Shown: positions 20,140 to 29,182, numbered from the stretch's first letter. The stretch is 62,335 nt of DNA from Idiomarina zobellii (GCF_900100855.1 NZ_FNCB01000015.1:1-62335); one strand, 5' to 3'. Notes: generated by a model from the sequence alone, not told the origin. Program-made: numbers and translations.

Positions 20140-20501
20140 TCTTCGACAATCAAATCGTCTTCTGTGTCTGAAGAAGAACCTAATGAGTCATCTGCAAACT
20201 TACCTTTGCCATACATACTGGCGACTTTAGGGCGGTGAATTCGCGCTTGATATTTGGCCCAGGCTTTTTCAACCGGGGTAGCAGGCGCTTGCTCGCCTTT
20301 TGCAGCAGCCAGTAAGTCGATATCCTCTTGAGAAGTCGGTTTAAACTCTCCATTAAGCATGGCGGTAATTAAACAACCGTAGTGTGTCAAAGCATCGCTT
20401 TCCCGGATAGAAAAGTCGCCAGAACGCGCGAAGCCATAAGGGTAGTTTCTGAAATCGTTAAACGGTTTCTTCAATAATAACTCTCGGGTAATAATGGTCA
20501 T
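20136..20501 (-). CDS. maoP: MaoP / DUF413 family protein
   Basis: A 121-residue protein resembling E. coli YifE (MaoP), which is needed with the maoS site for the organisation of the Ori macrodomain. The shared pattern is YPYGFARSGDFSIRESDAL near the N-terminus, then GE...PVEKAWAKYQARIHRPK. The C-terminus is an acidic tail (SSSDTEDDLIVED), as in the family. Single gene; the role in chromosome organisation is transferred from E. coli and is not shown by this sequence. Confidence 0.8.
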   Translation of the reverse strand: MTIITRELLLKKPFNDFRNYPYGFARSGDFSIRESDALTHYGCLITAMLNGEFKPTSQEDIDLLAAAKGEQAPATPVEKAWAKYQARIHRPKVASMYGKGKFADDSLGSSSDTEDDLIVED

Positions 20502-20603
20502 GATAAGCCCTTCCTACAGACTAAAACCGAACAAAAAGCCTGTCGTTATTTACGACAAAAACGATATAGAGCCATACTGAGAATTTGTCAATGAAAATGT
20601 TTG

Positions 20604-20617
20604 TAAAACGCGTTTTA
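20604..20617. promoter_or_regulatory. Perfect 14-bp palindrome between maoP and the DUF4382 gene
   Basis: TAAAACGCGTTTTA lies in the 172-bp divergent gap, 57 bp upstream of the DUF4382 lipoprotein start. TATAAA follows 18 bp downstream and could be a -10 element. I do not recognise the regulator. Confidence 0.35.
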
Positions 20618-20673
20618 AATAAGTGCGGTAATGCCTATAAATAACAGGAGTTAACTCATAAGGAGGAATGCCC

Positions 20674-21672
20674 ATGCGTTTATTTGCTTACACTACGTTA
20701 GCTTTGGCGACAGTAACGCTAGCCGCTTGTGGAGGTTCAGATGATGACCCGACCACACCGGATACTGCTCAGTTTACTTTAGGAGTGAGTGACGCGCCTG
20801 TCGATAACGCGGAGTCCGTGATTGCCTGCTTTAATGCCGTGGAGCTCACTGGAAACGGTAATGGAACGCAGACATTTACTGTTGGCGATGATTTAGAAGC
20901 GCCTGAAGAGAATGATCTTTGCCTCGACGATGAAGGTAACCCGATTCCTAATACTATAGGCATCGACTTACTTGAATTTACGGGTAACGAGTCGATGGTG
21001 TTTCTCGAAAATGCGGAAATTAAAGCCGGTCAATATGGACAGCTCAGACTGGTAATGGCCGATGGTTCGTACATTATGACTGACACAAATGGCGATGGAG
21101 AAGCTGAGCAAGTGCCTGTCCAGGTGCCGTCTAATGAACTTAAACTCGATGGGTTCATCGCTGATGCAGGCGGTAACCTTAACTTCACCGTTGAGTTTGA
21201 TTTGCGCCACGCCATGACCAACCCTGTTGGTCAAGAACACTATATTATCAAGCCTCGCGGCGTTCGCTTAGTTGATAACTCAGCTGTTGGTCACTTGAAA
21301 GGAACGGTCGCGGAAGGGGCTCTGCTGTTTAATGAAGCCTGCACTGTCGCACCTGAAGATGAGTCGCAGCCCGTTGCTTACGTTTACCTTTATGAGGGCA
21401 GCGACTTAGAGGCTTCGACATTAGCAGACAACGGCGGTAGCGAAGAGAATGAGCCGTACGCGAGCACAGCGGTTTATTTTGACGGAGTTGATACCTATGA
21501 CTTTACGATGGGTTTCATTGCGACCGGCGAGTACACCGCTGCGTTAACTTGTAATGATGCGGATGACCCAGAAGCAGATGATGACATAGAGTTTTTCCTC
21601 ACTGAAAATGTCACCATTGAAGCATCAAGTGAGCCAGTAGAACTCGAGTTCGTTGGTGCAGCAAGCGAATAA
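20674..21672 (+). CDS. DUF4382 lipoprotein
   Basis: A 332-residue exported lipoprotein (TLAAC lipobox, then a Gly-Ser-Asp linker). The mature part has the DUF4382 pattern: FTLGVSDAPVDNAESV...CFNAVEL at the start, IDLLEFTGN, then GQYGQLRLVMADGSYI and IKPRGVRLV, with a C-terminal beta-rich extension. The protein is strongly acidic, in keeping with a marine or salt-tolerant host. Function unknown; such proteins are thought to be surface-associated. I chose the second ATG because AGGAGG ends 7 nt before it. A terminator follows. Confidence 0.8.
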   Translation: MRLFAYTTLALATVTLAACGGSDDDPTTPDTAQFTLGVSDAPVDNAESVIACFNAVELTGNGNGTQTFTVGDDLEAPEENDLCLDDEGNPIPNTIGIDLLEFTGNESMVFLENAEIKAGQYGQLRLVMADGSYIMTDTNGDGEAEQVPVQVPSNELKLDGFIADAGGNLNFTVEFDLRHAMTNPVGQEHYIIKPRGVRLVDNSAVGHLKGTVAEGALLFNEACTVAPEDESQPVAYVYLYEGSDLEASTLADNGGSEENEPYASTAVYFDGVDTYDFTMGFIATGEYTAALTCNDADDPEADDDIEFFLTENVTIEASSEPVELEFVGAASE

Positions 21673-21689
21673 CTCGTTTCACAGTTTTA

Positions 21690-21714
21690 GGCAGCAGGGA
21701 CGCTGCCTTTTTCT
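21690..21714 (+). terminator. Rho-independent terminator after the DUF4382 gene
   Basis: GGCAGC-AGGGAC-GCTGCC followed by T5, 18 bp after the stop codon. Confidence 0.85.
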
Positions 21715-21725
21715 TATTTAGAGAG

Positions 21726-22946
21726 CTAAAAAGCTCCGAACGCTGAGCCTAAACTTCTGACACTCAGTACAATTGAAATGATGAACACCATTGCCGCTAA
21801 CAGGTTTTGCCACCAGGAATTGCGATTTTGACCCAACAAGCTTCCCCAACTCAACCACCATAAAAAGCCCACAATAACAGGCAGCAAAATCCCATTAGCG
21901 ACCTGCGCAAACCAAATAACGGTGACAGGCTCTATGCCAAGGCTGGAAATAGTTACGCCCAAGACCAGAATACTCAACCAGACCGTTCTAAAGGCCCTGC
22001 TCTTCAAATTCACTGACCACCCCATAATACCATTTAGCGCATAGGCGCTTGCTAAAGGGGCCGTTGTCGCTGAAGAAATTCCCGCAGCAAACAGACCAAT
22101 TGCCATTAGATACGTTGCGGCATCACCAAATAGAGGCTCTAAAGAGACGGCTAAATCGGCAGCACTGGAGATTGTAATTTGGTGACCAAAAAACGCTGAT
22201 GCGGCAGTCGCCACAATTGCCATGGATATTAAGCCGCCTAATGGAATGGAAACAAATAAATCGCGGCGAACTGCTGGCAAATCACTGGTTGACTGCCATT
22301 TTTTAGAAATACTGGAAGCATGCAGGAAGATATTATAAGGCACAACCGTTGTGCCAATGAGCGCAACCACAGTAAGCGTCGCTCCCGAAGGCATGCTGAG
22401 CACGAAAATACCGTTAAATACGCCAGTCCAGTCAGGATCGGTCAAAAAGAACGTACCTAGAAATGCGATACTCATAAGGAGCACCATGGCGATTAACGAT
22501 TTCTCAATAACCCGCGCATTACCCGACCAAAGTACCAGAAAAGCCACAATACCAATAACGACGGCCCAGGCATTGCTTAACCATTTATCAACTAATGGCA
22601 CAGGGCCCAACAGTTCATAAGCTCCTAAACTCGCTCCGGACAAGTTTCCGCCCTGGTAAACGCTGTTGCCAATGGCTATTGCACTGAAAATAAGCAAAAG
22701 AGCTAACCACCGCAGCCAGCCGGAGGTTAGATTATTTCGGATATTCTCGCCCAGCCCAGCCTGCGTTACTAACCCAATACGAGCCGACATTTCTTGCAAG
22801 ATAAGACAAGCGAAAACAGAAAAAACTAAAGCCCATAACAAAGCATAGCCATAATTCGCACCGGCTAGCGACGCTGTAACAACAGTTCCCGGCCCTATGA
22901 AAGCGGCAGCGACCAGCGCGCCGGGGCCAAACTGAGAGAGTTTCAT
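21726..22946 (-). CDS. NRAMP-family transporter with altered metal-site motifs
   Basis: A 406-residue polytopic membrane protein (about 11 hydrophobic segments) of the NRAMP fold, recognisable by FIGPGTVVTASLAGANYGYALLWAL at the N-terminus and by the segment around GTTVVPYNIFLHASS. Canonical NRAMP metal transporters have DPGN in helix 1 and MPH in helix 6; here these read GPGT (residues 18-21) and VPY. The metal-coordinating Asp, Asn and Met are therefore all missing, so classical Mn/Fe transport is doubtful. Its start overlaps the stop of the upstream GGDEF gene (ATGA), indicating translational coupling. Confidence 0.8.
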   Translation of the reverse strand: MKLSQFGPGALVAAAFIGPGTVVTASLAGANYGYALLWALVFSVFACLILQEMSARIGLVTQAGLGENIRNNLTSGWLRWLALLLIFSAIAIGNSVYQGGNLSGASLGAYELLGPVPLVDKWLSNAWAVVIGIVAFLVLWSGNARVIEKSLIAMVLLMSIAFLGTFFLTDPDWTGVFNGIFVLSMPSGATLTVVALIGTTVVPYNIFLHASSISKKWQSTSDLPAVRRDLFVSIPLGGLISMAIVATAASAFFGHQITISSAADLAVSLEPLFGDAATYLMAIGLFAAGISSATTAPLASAYALNGIMGWSVNLKSRAFRTVWLSILVLGVTISSLGIEPVTVIWFAQVANGILLPVIVGFLWWLSWGSLLGQNRNSWWQNLLAAMVFIISIVLSVRSLGSAFGAF

Positions 22947-25039
22947 GAGGGGTCTTGAGGCGCGTCCGGACCCTCAATGGTTTCCATAGAGATCCATTTA
23001 TTACTTAATGCCTCAGATAAGTCGGTTTCCAGTATTGCCTGAGCTTCTTCATAAGACACATGCAACTCAGTAACCCCACAAGCACGGTTACGTCCGTGCG
23101 CTTTGCCCATATATAACGCCATATCAGCAACCTGAAGTACTTTTTCCCAATCCATTTGTTTCTCTGAAACACCCGAGAAAGGTAGGCGAATAAAACCAAT
23201 AGTGGTTGTCACTGGAATTTCATGACCTTCAAACCTAACAGGCTTTTTGGCAAGCTCGTTCAGTATGCGTTCACTCAATTCTTTTAAGTTCTCATCATCG
23301 ACGTTGCGAACCAAGAATAGAAACTCCTCCCCGCCCCAGCGTATCAGCTTGTCGCTGTCTCGACAGATCATCTGCAGGCGTCGGCTAACTTCGGCCAATA
23401 CTTCATCCCCCGCCGCATGCCCAAACTGATCGTTTATGCGCTTGAAAAAGTCGAGGTCAAGCAGGATTAAGCCATCGGATTGAGTCGCGGCATCACGGCG
23501 CTCACCATGTTTCCTGCGCTCATCCATTTCTTTTTGTAGTGCGCGCCGATTCCACAAACCTGTAAGCGGGTCTTTTAGCGACTGATCAGCCAACATACTG
23601 TTCGCAGCTTTCAAACGTAAATTCGCTTTTCGTGCTTTTCGATACATGATGAATACGAAAACAGTAGCAAATAACGCCACAATACCAAGCAACAACCAAA
23701 TCATATTCCGCTGTTTGTTTATTTCAAGCAACTGTTCTTTAAGTTCATTTTGCCGCTCTAATAACTCGATTTGTTGCTCTTTGTCTTTGGTTTCATAAAG
23801 TTGTTGCAGGTTTGCGAGGTTTTTTTGCTGATCGCTTTGGTAGTGCTCCTTTGACAACGCAACCTGCTCTTTTAGAGTTTCTGCTTGTTTCTGATATAAG
23901 CCCGCAAATTCGTAAGCCTGAGCGAGTTCACCTAACATCGCTTCCACTTCTTTTGTTAACTCTTCATCCCTGTAAAATTGAACGGCATCCGTCATTTCTT
24001 TTAGGCCCGCCTCAGTATTCCCCTGATGCACCTCAACAAACCCTAAATTAAAATGTATAGTTTGAGCCATCCAAACATCTTCAACCTCTTCAGCAAGCTC
24101 TAGCGCTTCTAGTAAATGGCTGCGTGCCTTCTCCCAGTCTTTTTCATACATGTAATGATCGCCGAAATTGTTCAAAATTGTCGGCAACAAATAAATTCGT
24201 TCGCCACTTTTAGCGGTATCATAGGCTTTTCTTAATGAGTCATGCGAGGCTCGCCTGTCACCCATGCCGGCTTCGACATACGATTTATGAAGGTAAAAGT
24301 CAGGCAAATCGTAAGTTAATTCATGCTGTTTAGCATGCTCTATCGCTTTGTTAATGGTGCTTAAAGCACCTTCCCAGTTCTTCAGTTCGGACTGAATAAC
24401 AGCGATAGAATAGTCTAGGTACTGCTGACGAATAGGGGTTCTTTCGTTGTTGGTTTCGCTAACAGCTTCCTGAGCAGCGAGCAAGTGACGCAGGGCATCG
24501 TCATACCTATTCCAGTCAGCATAAACACGGGAAATACGGTTGTGTGCAAAGTATCTAAGACGAGGCATGCGTGCGCTGGAAAGGTGAATCTCTATATCAC
24601 TAAGTAATAAAAATGCTTCACCGTACTTGCCTTCATATTGGAGCAGCTCCAGCTGTGTTGCTAAAGCTTCCACTTTTACATCAGCTAGCTCTGTATTTTC
24701 AGCAAGATTAAATAATTTATCCAGCGTTTCAAAAGCAAGCTCTGTATTGCCTTCATAATAGTGCCAGTAAGCTTCATAGCTCAACGCTCTGGCACGAGTT
24801 GCAACCGGGGTTTCGCTAGAGATTTTTTCAAGAACGCCAAAAAGCAACGCTTTGGAATCGACGCCTTCTTCACCGCTAGTCGTAAGATACTTATCGAGCT
24901 GCTTCTCTATCGCCATATCAACCGGCACTCCGTTGATATTCTCAATAGGTGCCTGGTTTGCGTTAACCGCAAAGCTAAGTAGCAGCAATAATGACAAAGT
25001 AGCCCCAAAGTGAGCCCATTTATTGTTCTTGTTATGCAT
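22943..25039 (-). CDS. Membrane-bound diguanylate cyclase with TPR sensor domain
   Basis: A 698-residue protein: signal peptide (residues 1-27), a long helical-repeat region of TPR type (about 40-400, with repeated segments such as ALEALNLA-like helices), a coiled-coil stretch rich in Q/E/K/L (about 400-440), one membrane helix (about 445-465), and a cytoplasmic GGDEF domain with GGEEF near residue 568. The inhibition site RxxD stands exactly five residues before GGEEF (RDSD), so an active, product-inhibited cyclase is likely. The TPR part would lie in the periplasm. Followed by the NRAMP gene with a 4-bp overlap. Confidence 0.9.
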   Translation of the reverse strand: MHNKNNKWAHFGATLSLLLLLSFAVNANQAPIENINGVPVDMAIEKQLDKYLTTSGEEGVDSKALLFGVLEKISSETPVATRARALSYEAYWHYYEGNTELAFETLDKLFNLAENTELADVKVEALATQLELLQYEGKYGEAFLLLSDIEIHLSSARMPRLRYFAHNRISRVYADWNRYDDALRHLLAAQEAVSETNNERTPIRQQYLDYSIAVIQSELKNWEGALSTINKAIEHAKQHELTYDLPDFYLHKSYVEAGMGDRRASHDSLRKAYDTAKSGERIYLLPTILNNFGDHYMYEKDWEKARSHLLEALELAEEVEDVWMAQTIHFNLGFVEVHQGNTEAGLKEMTDAVQFYRDEELTKEVEAMLGELAQAYEFAGLYQKQAETLKEQVALSKEHYQSDQQKNLANLQQLYETKDKEQQIELLERQNELKEQLLEINKQRNMIWLLLGIVALFATVFVFIMYRKARKANLRLKAANSMLADQSLKDPLTGLWNRRALQKEMDERRKHGERRDAATQSDGLILLDLDFFKRINDQFGHAAGDEVLAEVSRRLQMICRDSDKLIRWGGEEFLFLVRNVDDENLKELSERILNELAKKPVRFEGHEIPVTTTIGFIRLPFSGVSEKQMDWEKVLQVADMALYMGKAHGRNRACGVTELHVSYEEAQAILETDLSEALSNKWISMETIEGPDAPQDPS

Positions 25040-25132
25040 GGGTGCGACGTCGTTTCGTTTATAAATTAATCGCCGAGTTTACCCGAATTTTAACCATTGC
25101 ACAAAATATACATCTGCGATAAAACGGATGTT

Positions 25133-26974
25133 ATGACAGAAACAAAAATTAATTGGTCGAACGTTCTAAAATCGGGTCAGCGCATCTTTATCGGCTCTCA
25201 TGCTGCGGTGCCAACAGCCTTAATTGACGACCTGATAGAGAACTCAAAAGATCTGCACGATATTGAAATTGTGCAGCTTATGACGCTGTCCGATAACAAA
25301 TGGGCAGAGCCGCAATATCAGCAACTTTTTAAGGTAAATACCTTTTTTATCGGTGGCGGTACAATTCGCAAGGCTGTTAACGAAGGCCGGGCTGATTACA
25401 CGCCAAGCTTTATTTCTGACATCCCCAACCTGTTCAATAATGGTATTTTGCCACTGGATGCAGCGTTGATTATGGTTGCTCCGGGCGATAAGTATGGCTA
25501 TCACTCAATGGGTGTATCAGTTGATGTGGTAGCGGCTGCAGCTAAATCCGCAAAAACCGTGATAGCTCAGGTTAACCCGCAAATGCCTGTCACTTACGGA
25601 CAGTCGTTTTTACACGAAAATCAAATTAACTACTTTTGGGAGCATTCCTCACCCTTGCCGGAACTGGCGCCGCCAGAGCACGACAACAGCAAAATCATTG
25701 AGCGTATTGGTCAGTATATTTCCTTGCTCGTCGAGGACGGTGCCACGTTGCAGGTTGGTATTGGCAATATTTGTGCAGCCGCTTTGAGATACCTCAGTAA
25801 TCATAAAGATTTAGGCATTCATAGCGAACTGATTACCGACGATATCATGCATTTGATGCTGAAAGGTGTCATTAATAACCGCAAGAAAACCTTTCACCCG
25901 AATAAAATTGTGACGAGTTTCTGCATGGGGTCAAAAGCCCTATACGACTTTGTCGATCACAACCCCCACGTAGGCTTCTATCCGAGTGAATACGTCAACT
26001 CACCCGCTAATGTCGCACGTAACGATAAGTTAGTGGCGATAAACAGTGCTATTGAAGTCGATTTAACCGGACAAATCGTGTCGGACTCTATTGGACATCA
26101 ATTTTACAGCGGTATAGGCGGGCAAGTGGACTTCAGCCGAGGGGCTTCCTTAAGTAAAGGCGGTAAACCAGTTATCGCTCTTCCCTCAACCACAAACGAC
26201 GGTAAAGTATCACGCATCGTTCCCTTTATAAGAGAAGGGGCTGGCGTAGTTACCACTCGAGGGCACGTTCACTATGTGGTCACAGAGTTTGGGGTCGCTT
26301 CATTGCGTGGCAAAAGTATCCGCGAGAGAGCTATGGAGTTAATTCGGGTAGCTCACCCTAAATTCCGTAGTCACTTATTGCAGGAGGTTCGTAAACACTA
26401 CTGGGTGCCACATTATCAGCAACAAACGCCGGTTGATGTGCCGGAGCTTGGCGACATTGGCTTTAAAAAGCTGAAAATCAACGGCGAAAATTTCGATCTG
26501 CGCCCGCTATACCCATCTGATGAACGTCGCCTGCAGGAATTTTTCTACTCGCACACTAAAGAAACGCTGCAATTGCGCTATAACGCCGTGCCCACTAGCA
26601 TGAGTCGTGAAAAGTCCTGTAACTTAGTCAGTGTTGATCAATCTAAAGACCTAGCACTCTGTATTGTTCACCAAAAAGGTTCAGCCGTTCAAATTCAGGC
26701 CGTTGGGCGTTACTACTACATCGAGTCGCAAAATAGTTGCGAAGTTGCTTTTGTAACCCGCGAGAAATACCAGGGCCGCGGCATGGCGGGCAAGCTCTTA
26801 GATGAAATGATCCGCATAGCCCGGGAGCGCGGCCTGGACAGTATGCAAGCCTACGTATTAGCCGCGAATAAACCCATGCTGAGTGTGTTTGAACGGGGCG
26901 GCTTTAAGCGCTTGCCCAGTGAAGAGCCCGGTGAGGTTTTGCTAAAACTCGACCTTAAAGAAGGCAGTGAATAA
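25133..26974 (+). CDS. Acetyl-CoA hydrolase/transferase fused to a GNAT acetyltransferase
   Basis: A 613-residue fusion. Residues about 1-430 are a family I CoA transferase / acetyl-CoA hydrolase with the typical FYSGIGGQVDFSRGA and FGVASLRGKSIRERAMEL segments. Residues about 450-610 are a GNAT domain with the acetyl-CoA-binding motif QGRGMAGKL. The fusion is known in proteobacteria but its substrate is not. I chose the start at 25133 (MTETKINWSN), which fits the domain boundary; an upstream in-frame start exists at 25097. The next gene, a histone-deacetylase-family enzyme, follows after 3 bp, so acyl transfer and deacylation may be linked. Confidence 0.85.
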   Translation: MTETKINWSNVLKSGQRIFIGSHAAVPTALIDDLIENSKDLHDIEIVQLMTLSDNKWAEPQYQQLFKVNTFFIGGGTIRKAVNEGRADYTPSFISDIPNLFNNGILPLDAALIMVAPGDKYGYHSMGVSVDVVAAAAKSAKTVIAQVNPQMPVTYGQSFLHENQINYFWEHSSPLPELAPPEHDNSKIIERIGQYISLLVEDGATLQVGIGNICAAALRYLSNHKDLGIHSELITDDIMHLMLKGVINNRKKTFHPNKIVTSFCMGSKALYDFVDHNPHVGFYPSEYVNSPANVARNDKLVAINSAIEVDLTGQIVSDSIGHQFYSGIGGQVDFSRGASLSKGGKPVIALPSTTNDGKVSRIVPFIREGAGVVTTRGHVHYVVTEFGVASLRGKSIRERAMELIRVAHPKFRSHLLQEVRKHYWVPHYQQQTPVDVPELGDIGFKKLKINGENFDLRPLYPSDERRLQEFFYSHTKETLQLRYNAVPTSMSREKSCNLVSVDQSKDLALCIVHQKGSAVQIQAVGRYYYIESQNSCEVAFVTREKYQGRGMAGKLLDEMIRIARERGLDSMQAYVLAANKPMLSVFERGGFKRLPSEEPGEVLLKLDLKEGSE

Positions 26975-26977
26975 ATT

Positions 26978-27895
26978 ATGTCGATAGTCGTATTCAGTCA
27001 CGATGACTGCCTTAAACACATACCCAACGAGCAGCACCCCGAGTGCCCTGCCCGTATTGAAGCTATTAATGACCAACTCATTCGCTCCGGGTTCGACTTC
27101 GTTCTCATACGAAAAGAAGCAACAGAAGCACCCTGGGAAGCTATTCAAGCGGCGCATTCGCAAGCACATATCGACTTTATTCGTGCGGAAATTCCTGAGT
27201 TCGACCATGAATGGATAGATCCGGACACCTTAGTGACACCGGGTAGCTTAAACGCTGCCTTGAAAGCAGCCGGAGCAGCGGTTAATGCGGTTGACGATGT
27301 TATGACTACCCTCAACAAACAGGCTTTTTGTGCCGTTCGCCCACCCGGCCACCACGCTACGCGCTCAAAAGCCATGGGCTTTTGCTTATTCAACAACATT
27401 GCCGTTGCGGCGTACCACGCTATTGAACAACACGGGCTTGAGCGCGTTGCTATTGTCGATTTTGACGTACACCACGGCAACGGTACCGAAGACATAGTTC
27501 AGGGTGATGACCGTATCTTGTTCTGCTCGTCATTCCAGCAGGCCTTCTACCCCTTTACCGGCGAAGACAGCAGCGCCAGCAATGTACATAACGTGCCACT
27601 GCCGGCTGGCTGTAAAGGCGAACAATGGCAACAAGCCGTTTCAGAAAAATGGTTCCATGCCCTCGACCAATTCCAGCCTCAACTGGTGCTTATTTCTGCC
27701 GGCTTCGATGGTCACGCAGAAGACGACATGTCTCAGTTTCTCCTGAAAGAAGAGGACTACCATTGGATAAGCGTTAAGCTGAAAGAAATTGCCGACAAAC
27801 ACTGTGACGGTCGTATCGTATCTACGCTCGAAGGTGGGTATAATCTCAGCGCGTTAGGCCGCAGTGTTGTTGCGCATTTAAAAGGCTTACTCTAA
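26978..27895 (+). CDS. Histone-deacetylase-family hydrolase
   Basis: A 305-residue class II-type HDAC-superfamily enzyme (acetoin utilisation protein/acetylpolyamine amidohydrolase group). Zinc-site and catalytic residues are all present: RPPGHHATRSKAMGFCLFNN (paired histidines), DFDVHHGNGT (zinc ligands Asp and His), SAGFDGH (third ligand Asp) and LEGGYN near the end. Bacterial members deacetylate proteins or small molecules; the substrate here is unknown. Encoded 3 bp after the CoA-transferase/GNAT fusion and 45 bp before a dicarboxylate symporter. Confidence 0.9.
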   Translation: MSIVVFSHDDCLKHIPNEQHPECPARIEAINDQLIRSGFDFVLIRKEATEAPWEAIQAAHSQAHIDFIRAEIPEFDHEWIDPDTLVTPGSLNAALKAAGAAVNAVDDVMTTLNKQAFCAVRPPGHHATRSKAMGFCLFNNIAVAAYHAIEQHGLERVAIVDFDVHHGNGTEDIVQGDDRILFCSSFQQAFYPFTGEDSSASNVHNVPLPAGCKGEQWQQAVSEKWFHALDQFQPQLVLISAGFDGHAEDDMSQFLLKEEDYHWISVKLKEIADKHCDGRIVSTLEGGYNLSALGRSVVAHLKGLL

Positions 27896-27940
27896 GCGCA
27901 CCTCTATTCTTAAAACATTCATAAAAAAGAGTCGAATATT

Positions 27941-29086
27941 ATGGGATTAGTTCTTAAGCTTGTGGCGGGTATTGTCGCCGGTATTCTTATTGGGTTATAC
28001 ATGCCAGAATGGGTCAGCCAACTTCTGCTGACTTTCAAAACACTGTTCGGTCAGCTGCTGTTCTTCACTATCCCATTACTTATTTTGTTCTTTATTACCA
28101 GCGGTATTGCGAGCTTACCAAGCAACTCCGGAAAAATGCTGGGTAAAACCTTAGGCATTGCTTATGCCTCAACCGTTACAGCTGGTATTGTTGCCTTTTT
28201 CGCTGCCAGCATTGTCGTGCCCTGGTTGACCACCGATGCGCAGAGTGTTTCTACCGAAGCAAAAGCCACTATCGAACCTTTTATTGAGCTGTCGGTTCCA
28301 CCGCTAATGGAGGTGATGTCAGCACTGGTGTTAGCCTTTATTTTCGGGTTGGGTATTGCCAGTACCAAAGCAGAAAACCTGAAGAAACTGTCGGATCAAG
28401 GCCGTGACATTATTGAGCTGCTATTGGTTAAAGTCATTATTCCTTTACTGCCGCTGTATATTGCCGGCATTTTCGCGGAAATGGCCGTTGCAGGCACGGT
28501 GTTTAACACGCTGAAAACCTTTGGTGTTATTCTGATACTCGCTGTCGCCCTGCACTGGGTTTACATTACCTCTATGTACATTATGGCGGGCATAAAAACC
28601 GGTCGTTCACCGCTGTTTTTAATCAAAAACATGCTGCCGGCGTATTTTACCGCACTAGGTACTATGTCCAGCGCCGCCACTATTCCTGTCACCCTGCAAA
28701 GCGTGCGCAAGAACAAAGTCGATAACGACGTTGCCAACTTTACCGTGCCACTTTGCGCCACCGTTCACTTAGCCGGCTCCACCATTACCATTGTCAGCTG
28801 TGCTGTTGCGGTTATGGTGCTGCATAACTCCCTCGCCATTCCCGGGTTCTTTACCATGCTGCCGTTTATTTTAATGTTGGGTATTGTCATGTTAGCTGCA
28901 CCGGGTGTTCCAGGCGGTGCGGTTATGTCGGCGGTTGGCCTGTTAGGTTCCATGCTGGGTTTCGGCGAAACTGCAGTTGCCTTGATGATAGCCTTGTACA
29001 TGGCTCAGGACAGCTTCGGTACTGCCTGTAATATTACCGGTGACGGTGCTATTGCGATGTTTGTGGACAGCTCGAAAAAGAGTTAG
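27941..29086 (+). CDS. Dicarboxylate/amino acid:cation symporter (DAACS family)
   Basis: Sodium- or proton-coupled uptake of C4-dicarboxylates or acidic amino acids across the inner membrane. The 381-residue protein has the GltPh-like topology; the re-entrant loop motifs TMSSAATIPVTLQ (HP1) and GVPGGAVMSAVG (HP2) and the last-helix substrate site DSFGTACNITGDG are recognisable. It is somewhat shorter than DctA or GltP (about 420-440). The substrate cannot be decided from the sequence. Probably co-transcribed with the two upstream enzymes. Confidence 0.88.
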   Translation: MGLVLKLVAGIVAGILIGLYMPEWVSQLLLTFKTLFGQLLFFTIPLLILFFITSGIASLPSNSGKMLGKTLGIAYASTVTAGIVAFFAASIVVPWLTTDAQSVSTEAKATIEPFIELSVPPLMEVMSALVLAFIFGLGIASTKAENLKKLSDQGRDIIELLLVKVIIPLLPLYIAGIFAEMAVAGTVFNTLKTFGVILILAVALHWVYITSMYIMAGIKTGRSPLFLIKNMLPAYFTALGTMSSAATIPVTLQSVRKNKVDNDVANFTVPLCATVHLAGSTITIVSCAVAVMVLHNSLAIPGFFTMLPFILMLGIVMLAAPGVPGGAVMSAVGLLGSMLGFGETAVALMIALYMAQDSFGTACNITGDGAIAMFVDSSKKS

Positions 29087-29106
29087 TGAAAACCTTCAAG
29101 CTCGGT

Positions 29107-29182
29107 TAGTCGCTAGTGCGTTTATAAATTTATATACACGCACTAGCGATTAAAATTTGATTTACACGCAAATGCGTATAAT
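29107..29182 (+). promoter_or_regulatory. hipBA promoter with three evenly spaced operators
   Basis: Three copies of TA-N2-CGC-N4-GCG-N2-TA lie at 29107-29124, 29135-29152 and 29163-29180, at an exact 28-bp repeat. The third overlaps the -10 hexamer TATAAT (29177-29182). E. coli HipB also binds several 18-bp palindromes (TATCC-N8-GGATA), so the layout is the same but the sequence differs. Binding by the HipB encoded here is inferred. Confidence 0.8.
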
